From Apium graveolens (Eukaryota > Streptophyta > Magnoliopsida > Apiales > Apiaceae), in NCBI RefSeq assembly GCF_009905375.1, contig NC_133648.1:306110565-306174564 (forward strand): a DNA stretch of 64,000 nt. The letters run 5' to 3'. The translations under genes and the position numbers were made by a program. The notes under the pieces were generated by a model that had not been told where the DNA came from, did no database searches, and saw only the letters and a program-made list of their open reading frames with translations. Of the stretch, positions 1 through 11,978 are shown in pieces. Numbering within the stretch: the stretch's first letter is position 1; every line of letters begins with the position of its first letter.

Positions 1-304
1 CCTCTAGCTTACAAGCTCTCCTTGCCTCCTAATCTGCAACAAGTGCACAACGTGTTCCATGTGTCAATGCTAAGGAAATACCATGCCGATACGTGATATG
101 TGATAAAGTATGAGCAGGTAGACTTACAACCAGACTTGACCTACGTTAGCAACCAGTAAGAGTAATGGACCATAAAGAACAAGTGCTGAGGAACAAGACT
201 TTGAAGCTGGTTAGAATCTTGTGGAGAAATCAGAATGTTGAAGAGTCAACTTGGGAACTAGAGGACGCAATGAAGAATAGATATCCCCACCTATTTTCTA
301 ATTG
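1..304 (+). pseudogene. 3' end of a Ty3/gypsy pol (integrase tail), degenerate
   Basis: The first ~150 bases read as the integrase-tail segment (LPPNLQQVHNVFHVSMLRKY), then hit stops. In another frame, 164-304 encodes a tail with LRNKTLKLVRILWRN, then VEESTWELE and YPHLFSN before a stop. The same block ends the integrase of elements A and C in this window, and is the chromodomain-like C-terminus of Tekay/Del-type chromoviruses. The rest of the element lies left of the window. The frame break near 100-165 shows it is inactive. A purine-rich PPT and an LTR follow directly, as expected for the 3' end of a plus-strand element. Confidence 0.85.
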
Positions 305-327
305 ATTCCGGGACGAAATCATTTTTA

Positions 328-338
328 GAGGGGAAGAC
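328..338 (+). other. Polypurine tract of the plus-strand remnant
   Basis: GAGGGGAAGAC immediately precedes the LTR start TATAATAAC. The same GGGGAAGAC sits before the LTR of the opposite-strand relative at 57818-57826 and, with a small change, before the LTRs of D and C. Confidence 0.7.
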
Positions 339-950
339 TATAATAACTTGAATTTTTGAGACTTTGTAAAACGCTTAATGAATAGTAACCCTAACAAACG
401 GGAAAAACTTTTTATCCCACACTATGTTGTACACTAGAAAGTGAGTTTCAGAGTCGAAAACATGATTACACGTATCAAATGAGTGTATGTAAACGCTATT
501 AGTTTTCGAAGAAAACGAACTTTGAAAAATGACTATATCTATGAACCATCAAGGATTACGGGAATCACAATATAATTATAAATTTAAAATCCTACCAATT
601 CAAATCCAAGTACGATACTTCAAAACATAAAGAACATATAAAAAAGGATTTACACCGCGAACCGTTTACAAGAATTTATTACGAAAATGAATAAGCAACT
701 GAGCGAACGCATAAACGAATAAATAAATGTATCAAACCAAGCTAACTATACTAGCTAACTAGAGTAAGAAACTAACCATGGTTAAGTAACCAAATAGTAA
801 CCTACACTAGATAGAATGATAACCTAAAAGCTAGTTAATAATAAACCTAGAATCTAAACTAAGAAGAAGAGCTTGCAACCTAGAATGGCTAGCCAAGATA
901 TTCATGGATTTAGTAGTACTAGGATATATACAAAATCATATCTCACAAAT
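339..950 (+). repeat. 5' part of a family-2 gypsy LTR (3' LTR of the remnant at 1-304)
   Basis: It starts TATAATAACTTGAATTTT just after the PPT. It aligns by eye with the reverse complement of the LTR ending at 57817 (TATAATAACCCAAAATTTT), including a shared stretch around 690-735 (GAGCGAACGCATAAACGAAT and following). It is interrupted at 951 by an opposite-oriented LTR of the same broad family, so only ~610 bp are seen here. No gene is visible inside. Confidence 0.65.
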
Positions 951-2928
951 TGTAACACCCCTAAATCCGGGGTCGGGGATCCGGGTTGTCACGAGTTCCA
1001 TTTCCCATAATAACACTCAATCTTAATAAACAACCAACTATTGCGTACTCTGACCCCACAATATACACACACACACCACAAGTTATAGTCTCAGAGATGA
1101 ATACCAAAAATAACACAAGTCATTTTATTCCATAATTATAAACCATTACACCTTAAAAGGGTTTCTGAATAAATTTACATTTTCTTTGCCATTATTACAG
1201 TTCATAAATATACATAAGTCTGGTACATCAACAGTTGAAAACCTAGCCTATTGGTAGTTCCTACCTCAGCTACAGCGGCATCAACGCCTACAGGAAACTG
1301 CGGAACATTTCCTATCCGCTCGCGAATTAGGAGCTTGGTCCTATTCATCTTGTTTAGCTGTTGTTGTGTGATGAAAGAATAAAGCAAGGGTGAGCAACAA
1401 GCCCACCAAAATAACATGTATAATAATTAACAATATATAAGCATTCCTATAGTACTCATGAAAGTCTTGGTCAAAAAAAAATAAACCAAGTTTGATATCT
1501 TAATGTGATGAAGTCGCAAAATATACAGTATATATATACATATATATTTCTCAAAATCTTTGAAATCCTCTGACATGTATAATATACACAGAGTTCCAGT
1601 TTATAACTGTATAAAATATCGTTGCAAGGTGATCTCATATATCTAACCTTGTCTCAACATTTTTCTGAAAATCTTAGTCGTGCATAAGATAACCATTAAC
1701 TAGATATAAGTTAAAAAGATGAAGTTACAAGATACTCCAATATACTTATATCTTTTACGAATACTACTTGAACTACCACCATTCAAGGTATAATCAGTTT
1801 CAAAAGTTCATCTGATAGATGAGACTACAAGTTAAGATTTGAATAGATTCAATCTTTGAAATATCATTTGAAATAAATGAAGTTACAAGATACTTCATTA
1901 AGTCCCGATATATATATACACCTATACATATATCTCATACTTTCCTTAAAAACCTCTGTTATGAACAGTATAAACAGAGTTGTAATACCCAATGAATTTG
2001 GAAAGAAGAAAAACTTTGGCATAAACCCGATATCTTGTTGATCAGGCAAAGATACCTATTAAGTATCCTTTTCTACTATAGATGGATGAATTCCTCGTCG
2101 GTCATCACCCTGGCCGCATTAGGACCTCGCGCTAGACCGTTACCCAGCCACTAATACGTGGATGGACTGTCACCCACGGCCTGTCGCTTATGCCGACTCA
2201 ATTAGATGGACTTACTTCCTGAACATTGGGCAAGTAATCAAATTGTTTTCTCAAAACAGCAACCACGTTGCGAATATAAAATACACCATAGAGCCGGATC
2301 CCTTAGATTTTTGAGTGAGTATTCAAGTCCCCTTCAAAAGGGAGATCTTAAATTTGAAAACGAGTTTTGGGAGCCGCTCTAACTTTTAAAATCATTTTGA
2401 AGACTCGAAAACATTTTAAAGAATGTTTAGAGTAATGATGATCTAATAAAATAATTCAGTCCCGATATATTAGAAAATATCTGAATATTATTATTTAAAT
2501 AATATTCCCATAAAGGATAATATTTATAAAAATAATTGAAGTGGAAGTTTTAAAACTCATACTTGAAACGAATAATAAATAATAAACGATATACTTATAC
2601 GAAAGTACGATCCTTATTTGAATAATCAAAAATAAGTTTGATTATTATTCAAAACCATCGAATATACCATATTCGATTAATAGTTATAGAAAACTATATA
2701 TATATATATAAATATACATATATTATACTCGGGAATATCGATTCCTGGTTTAGAAAAATATTCACCTTTGGGTCCCCTATACTAAAAGTATACGCAACTA
2801 CTGCTTATCTTTAGCATAGGTATTATGCAGTTTATAAACATTTGAATTGATAATTGAATATCAAGATTTCACAACATGCATATATAACCATATCAACATG
2901 CTCCAATATATCGCAAGATTTGCTAATA

Positions 2929-2933
2929 ACAGT
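2929..2933. repeat. Target-site duplication, left copy (ACAGT), element A
   Basis: ACAGT directly precedes the LTR end at 2934 and is repeated exactly at 15596-15600 after the other LTR. Five bases is the standard duplication length for Ty3/gypsy integration. Confidence 0.95.
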
Positions 2934-4554
2934 TGTGGCGCCCTCCAAACCCGGGTCAGAAGTTTGGGGTCCACACACACACCTTAATTATAACCTACTT
3001 ATAACAATAATAAAGATAATAATAATATATGCAGTGACCCTACTTACCATCCACCACGGACCGCAACAGGTTAAAGTATGCACACAAGCTAAACACACTA
3101 ATATATTACAAACCGTTCAAATCCCAACTATTTCAAACTCAAACTGAATATTAAACATTATTACAAACTTTTACAAACTTAAATTATCCCAAAAGAAGCC
3201 TACTAGCTCAGCTTTCTCAACCTGAACCCCTAGCTCTCGCACTGGACTGGGGATCCTCGCTACCAACTGGTTCCTTTTTAACTGGAAAGAATATAAACAA
3301 CATCGCACAAATGAGCTAACTAGCTCAGCAAGTCACAATGACAAAACTGAGAATAATGATCATTAGGTGAATATGATTATGATATCAAGTGAACATTGGA
3401 TTATGATTTAGAATTGGATATTATACTTTTAATTTAAAAACCAAGGTTAGGCTGCTGATCAGTCACGCAGTATTGCTCTAACTACTGGATCCAAGGCACA
3501 CATTGGCCTAACTTGACCATTATATGGTCTGACCACGAATCTGGTCCACAATTTTATAAAAACAATCCAATTCTAACATAATAACAGAATATGCAATAAT
3601 AAACAATAATCGAAATCATTAACAACAATAAATGTTTAACAATGAAAGGGTTTCAATCCTTGTAAGGATCAATAAGGCAATTTAAAAGCTTGGATGCTGG
3701 GTAATGAAAGAATTGGATAACAAAGGAATCAACATTTCAGGGTTTTAAAGATTTGGGCTTTCAATGCATAGGATACAATGATTGAATGTACAAGTAATTC
3801 AGTTCAGTGTTTGGGATTTTGTTTGCATGTATTCGTGGAGTAGTATCGTATACTTGAGGTTCGTGTTTGGGTATACAACAATCAATAGTCTAGAAAGAAT
3901 AAGGTTCATGGCTCAAGAACAATAACTGGAATCAGAGTTTAGGTTTCAGTGCTTCAAAGCACTTGCAATATCAACAAGACTATCACGTATTACAATATTT
4001 CGAGAAAGTTCGGAATACTTGCCTGATATTAGCTTACTACACTGCACTCGCTTCCAATCACAAGCGTCTTACTCCTCAACTATCCGTTTCCCTTTCCTAC
4101 GTCATGCCTCTTCTGCTCACATATCATAAGCACCTATCAATAATTTACTCATGGAATTCTATTCAACACATACTTCTATCTACCCTTCGTTTTACCCAAA
4201 TCCGATTAACGGATTGAAATTTATGCAATAATCAAGTAAACACAGAATATATAGACCGATAGTCAATTAACAAGTCACATATAGCTTATAATACATCACG
4301 TAATCAATGATATATCATTTATAAATAAGTCTCGGGTCATAAATAGGCTTTCTGGTATTTAAAATGACTTTTAAAACATTTTTCGGAATTAAAACGGGTC
4401 GTTGGATCAATTTCGGGTTAATAAACAGGGTTCGGTTGGCCAATTCTGGCTCCGAAATAATTTTAGAATAATTATCGAGCATTGGAAATAATTTAGAATA
4501 ATATTTTAAAGCTCGAAACTATTTTTCAGAATTTTTAAATCATTTTTAAATAAT

Positions 4555-4690
4555 TAAATCTAATTAAATAATTAATTAAAATCAATTAATAATTAATTAA
4601 ATCAATTAATTAATTAATTTTCAAATTAATTGACCAATTAATCAATTAGAAATTAACTGAAATTAATTAACTAATTAATTTAGATTTCAT
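4555..4690. repeat. AT-rich AATTAATT low-complexity tract within the LTR
   Basis: A dense run of overlapping AATTAATTAA and AATCAATTAA motifs, able to fold on itself. The same tract is present in every copy of this LTR (about 13810-13945, 47700-47820 and, inverted, 61810-61940), so it belongs to the family and is not a local expansion. Confidence 0.8.
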
Positions 4691-5661
4691 TGTGAATTAA
4701 AAATAATTTTCAGAATTAAAATAATAATTCTTAGAATTTTCAGAAATTAAAAATGAATTTTTATAATAAAAATAAATAGGAAATATGATTTTTAAACATT
4801 TTTAAAACAGAAATCCAATTTTTGCAAAGTCTGGAAACTACAGGGACCAAACTGCATCGTTTTCAAAACTATAGGTACTAAACTGTAATTTTCCAGGGGG
4901 TCGCCGAAAAACAGTCGGGGATGGCCGGAGAACACGTTCCCGGCGTCCTCACCCCACCAACACCTCCAGATCACATCTACAGGTTATCAGGAACACAACC
5001 ATGCAATCAAAACAACCTAACAATCCCTGAGTTGGCCGGAATTTGGCCGTGAAATTTTCCAGTTTCCGGCGAACGTCGGAAAACTTCAAAACACAACTCC
5101 CTTCTCTACAGACCTCGTTGGTTTATGAAACTTATACGACTAGATTGCAAATTTCACAGAGAACACAACCCACTATAACACAACATCAATCTATCACAGA
5201 ATAAGAAACCCCCAAATTTCAATTAAGAACATTCATACGGGTTATAAACCCTAATTTTAAAATTCGAAAATCAAACTCAAATTTGAACATGTTATTGAAC
5301 TCCAAATCAGACGTATGACATATGAAAATCATCAGGAAAACAAGCTCTACAACATGCAATCATCAAATCATACAAACAATCATTCGAACAAAAATTCATA
5401 TTTTTAATAAAATAAATTCGAAAATAAATAAATTTTTAGAAAAATAACCTTGATTTCTGCAGGTGTATGGATTATAGAATCTAGTAGAGCTCTTCAAGAC
5501 CTTCAGATTGGTTACTCGAGCTTTCCAAACCGAATTCAATAACACCTCCAAATGCTTGTTTGATTCTTAGAACAGTTTTAGGAAATTAGGGTTTTTCTCT
5601 GAAAATTATATAATTATCTGTCTACAATTGATTTTGATACGAAATAAAATACGGTAAAAGG

Positions 5662-5670
5662 CTATTTATA
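5662..5670 (-). promoter_or_regulatory. TATA box in 3' LTR of element A
   Basis: The minus strand reads TATAAATAG, about 680 bp into the LTR, at the same place as in the other three copies of the family. In a 3' LTR it would drive transcription out of the element to the left. Confidence 0.6.
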
Positions 5671-6350
5671 ATTACGGAAAATTAGTATCTCGTTGGATCA
5701 TTCTGGATATAAAACGGTACGTTTATTTGTAAAAACTGATCCAAACGGTATCGGTTTTCGGGATAATTATCCAAATCAGTACAATTTGTACTACGGTCTT
5801 GGTCTCAGCGCCTGGTTACACGTATTACGAAGTGATAATTGTGATAGTTTAATAAAAAGCTCCCGTTTATCGAAAATACGGGTTTTATTGATTTACCGAA
5901 ACGAATATTATATCGAAAATGTTGCGCCGGGACCCGCGCAGGACAAACCGTACGCCGGATCGAAAAAGTCGAAACATGGAAAATGCTCAGAATATTACAA
6001 TTAGGTTAGGAAGGGGTTCTCGAAAGAGTTTCGGGTTCCAAAAACGTAACAACGGTTGACGTCGGTTGGTTCCCGTTTTTATAAAATAGATTTTAATTAC
6101 CCGGAAAAAGATTTTAGAAATTTCAGATGATTCTTATAAATCCATAAACCAACATAAAAATAATTAGGAAGATATGACAATTATCTATATTTTATTTTGG
6201 ACATATAAAAATTAAAATACTCAATTAATATTATTTTTGAATATTCAAGTACAGATAACACTTAACAATTAACTCACAGAATAGATACTGAACACACATA
6301 ATAATTATATAATAGCAAAAATAATTACACGATATATCCCGGATATTACA

Positions 6351-6367
6351 TCCTTCCCCCCTTAAAA
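6351..6367 (-). other. Polypurine tract of element A
   Basis: The minus strand reads TTTTAAGGGGGGAAGGA immediately before the 3' LTR start TGTAATATCC. This is the plus-strand DNA primer site expected of an LTR element and fixes the LTR boundary. Confidence 0.9.
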
Positions 6368-6388
6368 GGATTCTGTCCTCAGAATCTC

Positions 6389-7470
6389 CTAAGAAAACAA
6401 ATGAGGGTACTTTTCTCTCATATCACTTTCTAACTCCCAGGTTGACTCTTCAACCTTTGGGTTTCTCCATAATACTCTTACTAACTTTACCACTTTATTT
6501 CTCAATACTTTCTCTCTCTCTTCTAGAACTTCTACCGGGCTCTCTATATATGACAAATCTGCTTGAAGCTCTATTGGCTCATATTCTATTACATGCCTGG
6601 AGTCTGGATTATATTTCTTAAGCATTGATATGTGAAAAACATTGTGAATGTGCTCCATGTGCGGAGGTAACGCCAATTCGTAAGCTACTTTGCCAATACG
6701 CTTTAGGATTTCAAAAGGTCCGACATATCTTGGGTTTAGCTTCCCTTTCTTCCCAAACCTCGTTAGTCCTTTCCACGGTGATACTTTCAATAATACCAAG
6801 CTTCCTTCTTCAAATTCCATGTCTTTTCTTGACTGGTCTGCATATTTCCTTTGACGATCTTGTGCGGCTATTAATCTTTTCTGGATAATTTCAACAACTT
6901 CTTTTGTCTGCTGTACCAATTCGGGTCCGAGTATTTTGCGTTCTCCTACTTCGTCCCAATATACTGGAGATCTACATTTGCGTCCATAAAAGGCTTCATA
7001 AGGTGGCATCCAATGCTGGCGTGATAACTGTTGTTATAAGCAAACTCTACCAGGGGTAAATGTTTGTCCCAACTTCCTTTGAAATCAATAGCACAAACAC
7101 GTAGCATGTCCTCGATTGTCTGGATCGTTCTTTCACTTTGGCCATCCATTTGGGGGTGATAGGCCGTACTCATATTCAATCTTGTTCCCAAACATTATTG
7201 AAAACTCTTCCAGAATCTTGAATTAAACCTTGGATCTCTATCAGATACGATAGACACTGGAACTCCATGACGAACTACGATCTCTTTCAAGTACATATGA
7301 ACTAACTTGTCGAGCAAAAATCTTTCATTTATAGGCAGAAAATGAGCTGACTTGGTAAGCCTATCTACCATAACCCAAATGGCATCATGATTAGCCCTTG
7401 TCCTTGGTAATCCAACTATGAAATCCATGGTAATATGTTCCCACTTCCACTCTGGAATCTCAATGGTTGT
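6389..7470 (-). pseudogene. Element A integrase core and chromodomain-like tail, broken
   Basis: Integrase would join element cDNA to the chromosome. Segment 7428-7195 opens the catalytic core with [10 protein letters not shown] (first Asp) and later [10 protein letters not shown] (second Asp), then meets an in-frame TAA at 7195. The next piece (7191 down) carries [15 protein letters not shown] with the catalytic Glu. After a further frame change the last piece (7009-6389) holds the C-terminal SH3-like part, the ALPPHMEHIHNVFHISMLKK linker and the tail LWRNPKVEESTWELE ending in YPHLFS. At least one stop and two frame changes separate these parts, so no continuous integrase is possible. All catalytic residues are still recognisable, which fits recent decay. 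The stop at 6389 lies 22 bases from the PPT. Confidence 0.9.
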
Positions 7471-9264
7471 AGCAATCCGCTTGGTCTCTGATGTTCTGCT
7501 TTAACTCTCTGGCAGGTATAGCATTTTCTAACCCATTCCGTAATTTCCCTCTTCATATCTGGCCACCAATAATTCTTCTTTAAATCTCTGTACATTTTGC
7601 TACTCCCTGGATGGATGGAATATCTTGAACTATGTGCCTCTTGTAAAATTTCATTTTTCAGCTCCGTTACTGGTGGAATCCAAATTCTTGAAGAAAACCT
7701 AAGAATACCTTGATCATCTTGTTGCGTGCATAATTCCTCACCTACCAAACTATTTATATCTTGATCCATTACCTCTTTCTGGCATTTCTTTATTTTCTCC
7801 AATAACTCCGGTTGGAAAATTATACTGTACACTTTTGCTTCCTCAGGCTTGTAAATTCTAATTTCCAATTCCAATTTTTGAAATTCTTTATATATCTCTT
7901 CAGGTACGGATAACACATTTAACCTTTCCTTCCGACTTAACGCATCTGCTACAACATTCGCCTTACCGGGATGATAATTAATCGAGCAATCATAATCCTT
8001 GATCAATTCTAACCATCTCCTTTGTCTCATATTAAGTTCCTTCTGGGTAAATATATATTTCAAACTTTTGTGATCCGTGAAAATCTCACACTTTTCTCCA
8101 TACAAATAATGTCTCCAAATATTCAAAGCGAAAACTATAGCTGCTAACTCCAAATCATGAGTAGGGTACTTCTGTTCGTGTGGTTTCAATTGCCTTGATG
8201 CATACGCAATCACCTTGTCGTGCTGCATAAGAACACATCCTAATCCTTTGTAAGAAGCATCGCTATAAATTACGAAATTCCCTTGATCATCTGGAAGTGA
8301 CAAAATAGGTGTTGTGATTAATCTCCGCTTCAATTCCTGAAAACTTTCTTCGTACTTGTCATTCCATATAAACTTTTCATTCTTTCGTGTAAGCTTTGTC
8401 AATGGTGTTGCAATTCTTGAGAAATTCTGAACGAATCGTCGATAATATCCTGCCAATCCCAAGAAACTTCTTACCTCAATGGGTGTTCTCGGTCTTTCCC
8501 AATTCGTAATTGCCTCGATCTTTGCCGGGTCCACTTTGATCCCTTCATTACCGACTATATGTCCTAAGAACTGAACTTCCTGTAGCCAAAACTCACACTT
8601 CGACAATTTAGCATATAACTTCTTTTTCCTTAAAATCTCCAAAGCTGTCCTTAAATGTTCCGCATGATCCTCCTCCGTCTTTGAATAGATCAAAATATCA
8701 TCTATAAATACTATAACGAACTTGTCCAAATATTCCTTGAAAATTCTGTTCATCAGGTCCATAAATGCTGCTGGGGCGTTGGTCAATCCCAAAAGACATT
8801 ACTAGAAATTCATAATGCCCATACCTTGTTCTGAAAGCTGTCTTTGGTATATCTTCTGGTTTGATCTTCAGTTGATGATATCCCGATCTTAAATCGATTT
8901 TGGAGAAATACTTGGCTCCCTTCAATTGGTCAAACAAATCATCAATTCTGGATAACGGATACTTATTCTTGATTGTCAACTTGTTGAGCTCCCTATAGTC
9001 GATGCACAATCTCATGCTTCCATCCTTCTTCTTGACAATTAATACCAGTGCACCCCACGGGGATACGCTGGGTCTGATTACTCCTTTCTCTAACAGCTCT
9101 TGTAATTGCTTTGCTAACTTTTTCATCTCAACGGGCGCCATTCTATACGGGGCCTTGGATACTAGTTCGGTTCTAGGTGTTAAGTCGATTGCAAATTCAA
9201 TTTCTCTATCTGGAGGAAGTCCTGGTAATTCGTCGGGAAACACGTCTAGAAATTCCTTCACAAC
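7416..9264 (-). pseudogene. Element A reverse transcriptase, RNase H and integrase zinc domain, frameshifted
   Basis: RT begins near 9264 (DIPVVKEF, then [17 protein letters not shown] and [11 protein letters not shown]) and runs in one frame to about 8790, where a frameshift after the MSFG motif moves it to the frame of 8792-7416. That second frame holds the RT active-site box FIDDILIYS (about 8705-8680), the RT connection, and RNase H with FVIYSDAS (8276 on), a DLELA Glu, FTDHKSL and VADALSRK. It also holds the integrase HHCC zinc finger ([11 protein letters not shown]...CYTCQ). The frame is lost again near 7440 where integrase core should follow. In Ty3/gypsy elements these domains copy RNA into DNA and remove the RNA strand. 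Domain sequences are typical for Tekay/Del chromoviruses; the lesions make the polyprotein non-functional. Confidence 0.92.
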
Positions 9265-9429
9265 TGGAATATCTTCAAGTTTTGCTGGCTCCTGACTTCT
9301 GTCGATCACATATGCTACGAAATGCTCACATCCTTGTCGTAGTAACTTCTTGGCTTGAATCATCGTTAAGAACTTCTTTACCTGCTTCTGTCCCTTGAAC
9401 GTTACTATTCTTTCATCTGGCATTTTCAC

Positions 9430-9810
9430 CATTACTTTCTTATTTCGACAATCTATCTGAGCATCATGCTTAGATAACCAATCCATCCCTAATATAACGT
9501 CAAATTCTCCTAACTTAAACGGTATCAAATCTACACAAAACTTACTACCAGAAATCTCAATCTCACAATTCCCACAAACTTGGTTAACAGTTACACGTTC
9601 TTGGTTTGCTAATTCCACAGTCATTATTTCATTTAAATACCCAACTCGACAATTTAACTTACTAACAAAATCTTGTGAAACAAACGATCGAGTTGCTCCC
9701 GAATATATTAACACTTTGGCATATAAAGAATTTACATTAAGCGTACCTGCCACGACATCCGTATCCTGGATCGCATCCTTCACCGACATGTCAAAAACTC
9801 TAGCCCTCGG
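9430..9810 (-). pseudogene. Element A aspartic protease with lost catalytic Asp
   Basis: Protease region of the polyprotein, between the gag zinc knuckles and RT, still in frame with gag. It should cut Gag-Pol into mature proteins. The active-site motif, normally D-S/T-G-A, reads [10 protein letters not shown]: codon 9703-9705 is TAT (Tyr) where the catalytic Asp is expected, explainable by one GAT-to-TAT change. The downstream [16 protein letters not shown] block, typical of retropepsin-like domains in this lineage, is intact. With this residue gone the protease should be dead even if the frameshifts were absent. The neighbouring element C keeps the Asp. Confidence 0.88.
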
Positions 9811-11016
9811 AGTCTCATTCACTATTGGGGTAGATCCCATAATCCTTAATGCATTACTGACTGGGGATGGTGTCTTGCAATCCCTGGCCATATGTCCTGG
9901 CTTTCCACATTTGAAGCATGTAAATCCAATGGCTGGAACCTTCACTGCTGGATTTCGGATAGGTTGATCCTTATTTGCTGGCTCTCTTGCTGGCTGATTT
10001 CGGCACTCCCTCGAGTAGTGCCCTTTCTGGTTGCATTTTAAACATACCACATTCAACTTGTTACAAACTCCTCCATGCTTCTTTCCACATACTTGACAAT
10101 CTGGAAAAGTTAATCTCAACTGATTCGGCTGATTCACATTAGCTGGACGATTACCCTGGCCTCCGTCTCCTGCATTTTGTCTCCTGAAATTAAAATTTCT
10201 CCCTGGCTGAAACTTGCCCTTCTTAAAATTTGGAAACTTCCCTGTTTGTGACTGACCCTCACTTCCCTCAACTTTCCTTTTCTTACTTTCCTTATCTTTC
10301 TGGAACATCTCACTCTCTGTCTCTGCGATCGTAGCCTTCTGTACAACCCCGGCATAGGTATCCAATTCGAAAATAGCTACCTTTCCTCTGATCCATGGCT
10401 TCAAGCCTTGCTGGAATCTCTTAGCTTTCTTTCTATCAGTATCAACATACGACAGCACATACCTTGACAATTCCTCAAACTTCCCCTCATAATCTGTTAC
10501 CGACATGTTCCCTTGCTTTAATTCTAAAAACTTCAGCTCCATTTGATCCTGAACAAACTGAGGAAAATACTTTTCTAAAAACAATTCCTTAAACCTTTCC
10601 CAAGTAATAACATCTGTGCTTTCCAATATCTTCACCATCTCCCACCAATAGGTGGCCTCATTCTTCAGATAGTAACTTGCAAATTCAACCTTCTGCTTAT
10701 CTTTCACTTTTACCAAGGAAAATGCCTTCTCTATTTCCTTTAACCACACATTTGCTTCAATTGGCTCTAAGGAACCCTTGAATTCTGGTGGGTTTACTGC
10801 CTGAAAAGTTTTGAAAGTTACCTGGGGATTGGTCTATCTCTGCTGTTGTTGTGCTAGGTGAACTGTTTGTTGGGGCAAGATTTGAAGAATCTGGGCTATT
10901 GCTGGGTCCATGGGTCCTGGGTTCACATTCTGGTTTGTATCATCTTGGTTGTTATTATTGTTGTTGTTGGTTTCTTCATTCTGGGTGTTGGTGCGGGTAT
11001 TTCTTCTGGGAGGCAT
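9811..11016 (-). pseudogene. Element A Gag with three zinc-finger-like motifs, one nonsense codon
   Basis: Gag starts MPPRRNTRTN at 11016. An Asn- and Gln-rich N-terminus reaches an in-frame TAG at 10834-10836, then the frame continues through the Retrotrans_gag domain ([39 protein letters not shown]), a basic stretch ([10 protein letters not shown]) and the nucleocapsid. A first Cys-rich motif has [12 protein letters not shown], and two classic CCHC knuckles follow: [14 protein letters not shown] and [14 protein letters not shown]. Gag forms the virus-like particle and binds element RNA. The start is chosen because MPPRR-type starts are usual here and because a strong splice-acceptor-like sequence ends three bases before this ATG. 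The TAG in the Gln run is a likely C-to-T change (CAG to TAG), the same kind of lesion seen in elements B and C. Confidence 0.92.
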
Positions 11017-11045
11017 TTTCTGTAAAGAATCAATCAATCAATTTA
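11017..11045 (-). promoter_or_regulatory. Splice-acceptor-like site just before element A gag
   Basis: The minus strand reads a T-rich tract, TTGATTCTTTACAG, then AAA and the gag ATG; the AG is at 11021-11020. Element B has the same arrangement (53397-53398). Possible branch-point-like sequences lie upstream. Inference: gag may be made from a spliced RNA. Confidence 0.5.
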
Positions 11046-11465
11046 GCTTTTGAATCAAATCTTTGTATAAAAGAAAAGTTTTGTAAAATAGGAATATCTC
11101 TTTTTGAAAACAGTTGTAACTAAATAAATTGCATGCTTCTTTACAGAATATAAACAGTTATGGAAAACAGGGTACATGGTATCACAGGGTATACTGGTGC
11201 AATAAATAAGGTAAAGTAAAACAGGTGCAATAAAGTAAATGACAGTGTTGGAAAGGAAAAAGGTACTGATATATAGATCAAAAGTTTTAGGTAGTACAAG
11301 CGTAAAGACGCTTCGAAAGTAAAAGCAAAAAGGGTACAACCACCTACTCACTAGTCAGCATCGCTAGTCTATAAATATAACTCAAAAGTCTACTGATACA
11401 CACTACTGTATATACTACATAATCATAACAACACTGCTCAACATCTCCATCTCTGAATCTCTGGC

Positions 11466-11978
11466 TCATGGTAAATCTGGACCTCCTATCTCCTCAAGCT
11501 CCTCTAGAACCCACTTAGCCCACTCCACTAGGAAATCAGGGGTGATGTCCTCATGTGTAGCCTCAGCAATCCTCACAGCAGCTGCTCTACAAAATGCCTG
11601 GAGCCTCTCCCTAAGTCGCCTCTCACCACTCCCCATCTCTCTGGTACGCATGATATGCAATAACTCCTGGATCTGACCCTGTGGGAATCGCTGTTCCATA
11701 AGGCAAGCCTCAAACTGATGATATGGGACAGGATAGGAAGAGAACTGGAAAGGTACTCCTGTGACTGAATGACTAGTAAAGCCTGAATCAGCAGGTGGGG
11801 GTCCTCTAACAGGTGGCCTCATGCCTGGAGGTGGAATGGCCTGCAATGGTACGGGCTGCAACACCGGTGGAGGTAGAATAGCCAATGCTGGTGGAATAAC
11901 AGGACGTGGATCCAATGCTGGTGCTCCAACTGAAGGCTCTGAGTGATCAGCTGATACGGGAATAAAAGAGTCGGCCAT
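11466..11978 (-). CDS. Upstream ORF between PBS and gag, 170 aa, unknown function
   Basis: Intact ORF starting MADSFIPVSADH 198 bp after the 5' LTR and ending 450 bp before gag, in a different frame from gag. The N-terminal ~85 residues are rich in Pro (VIPPALAILPPPVLQPVPLQ), with no obvious signal peptide or membrane segment. The C-terminal half looks helical and charged, with PVPYHQFEA, QELLHIM and LVEWAKWVLEELEEIG. The start of the same ORF is found in element F (63758 on), at exactly the same distance from the LTR. A diverged counterpart of 185 aa is in element B with matching landmarks (PIPYH, QLDHIP, a C-terminal VNWLVFELG). I do not recognise it as any standard gag, pol or env product. 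Extra ORFs before gag are known in Ogre (Tat) elements, but I cannot tell whether they are related. Confidence 0.7.
   Translation of the reverse strand: MADSFIPVSADHSEPSVGAPALDPRPVIPPALAILPPPVLQPVPLQAIPPPGMRPPVRGPPPADSGFTSHSVTGVPFQFSSYPVPYHQFEACLMEQRFPQGQIQELLHIMRTREMGSGERRLRERLQAFCRAAAVRIAEATHEDITPDFLVEWAKWVLEELEEIGGPDLP

Larger units (their letters stand above)
2934..6350 (-). repeat. 3' LTR of element A (3.4 kb)
   Basis: On the minus strand it starts TGTAATATCCGGGATATATC at 6350 and ends GGGCGCCACA at 2934. It is 3417 bp against 3419 bp for the 5' LTR. Compared with that copy it lacks ~24 bases of the CACTAACCCCGAGC block (near 3468) and has a few extra bases near 5390. It contains a minus TATAAATAG box at 5662-5670 and an AT-rich stretch near 4555-4680. 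Long ORFs seen inside it are not preserved between copies. Confidence 0.95.

Noticed and set aside
4792..4974. 60-codon ORF (MIWRCWWGED) repeated in two LTRs
   Set aside because: Same-family LTR homology; lost in the solo LTR, which diverges here, and no domain is recognisable.
5693..6004. 103-codon plus-strand ORF in the A-family LTR (versions also near 15039, 48947 and 60562)
   Set aside because: It is antisense, overlaps the U3 promoter region, and differs in start, frame and length between copies, so shared sequence is due to LTR homology rather than coding selection.
11055..11351. 98-codon minus-strand ORF between the upstream ORF and gag of element A
   Set aside because: No similar frame in element B, and it covers the proposed intron 3' part; probably chance.
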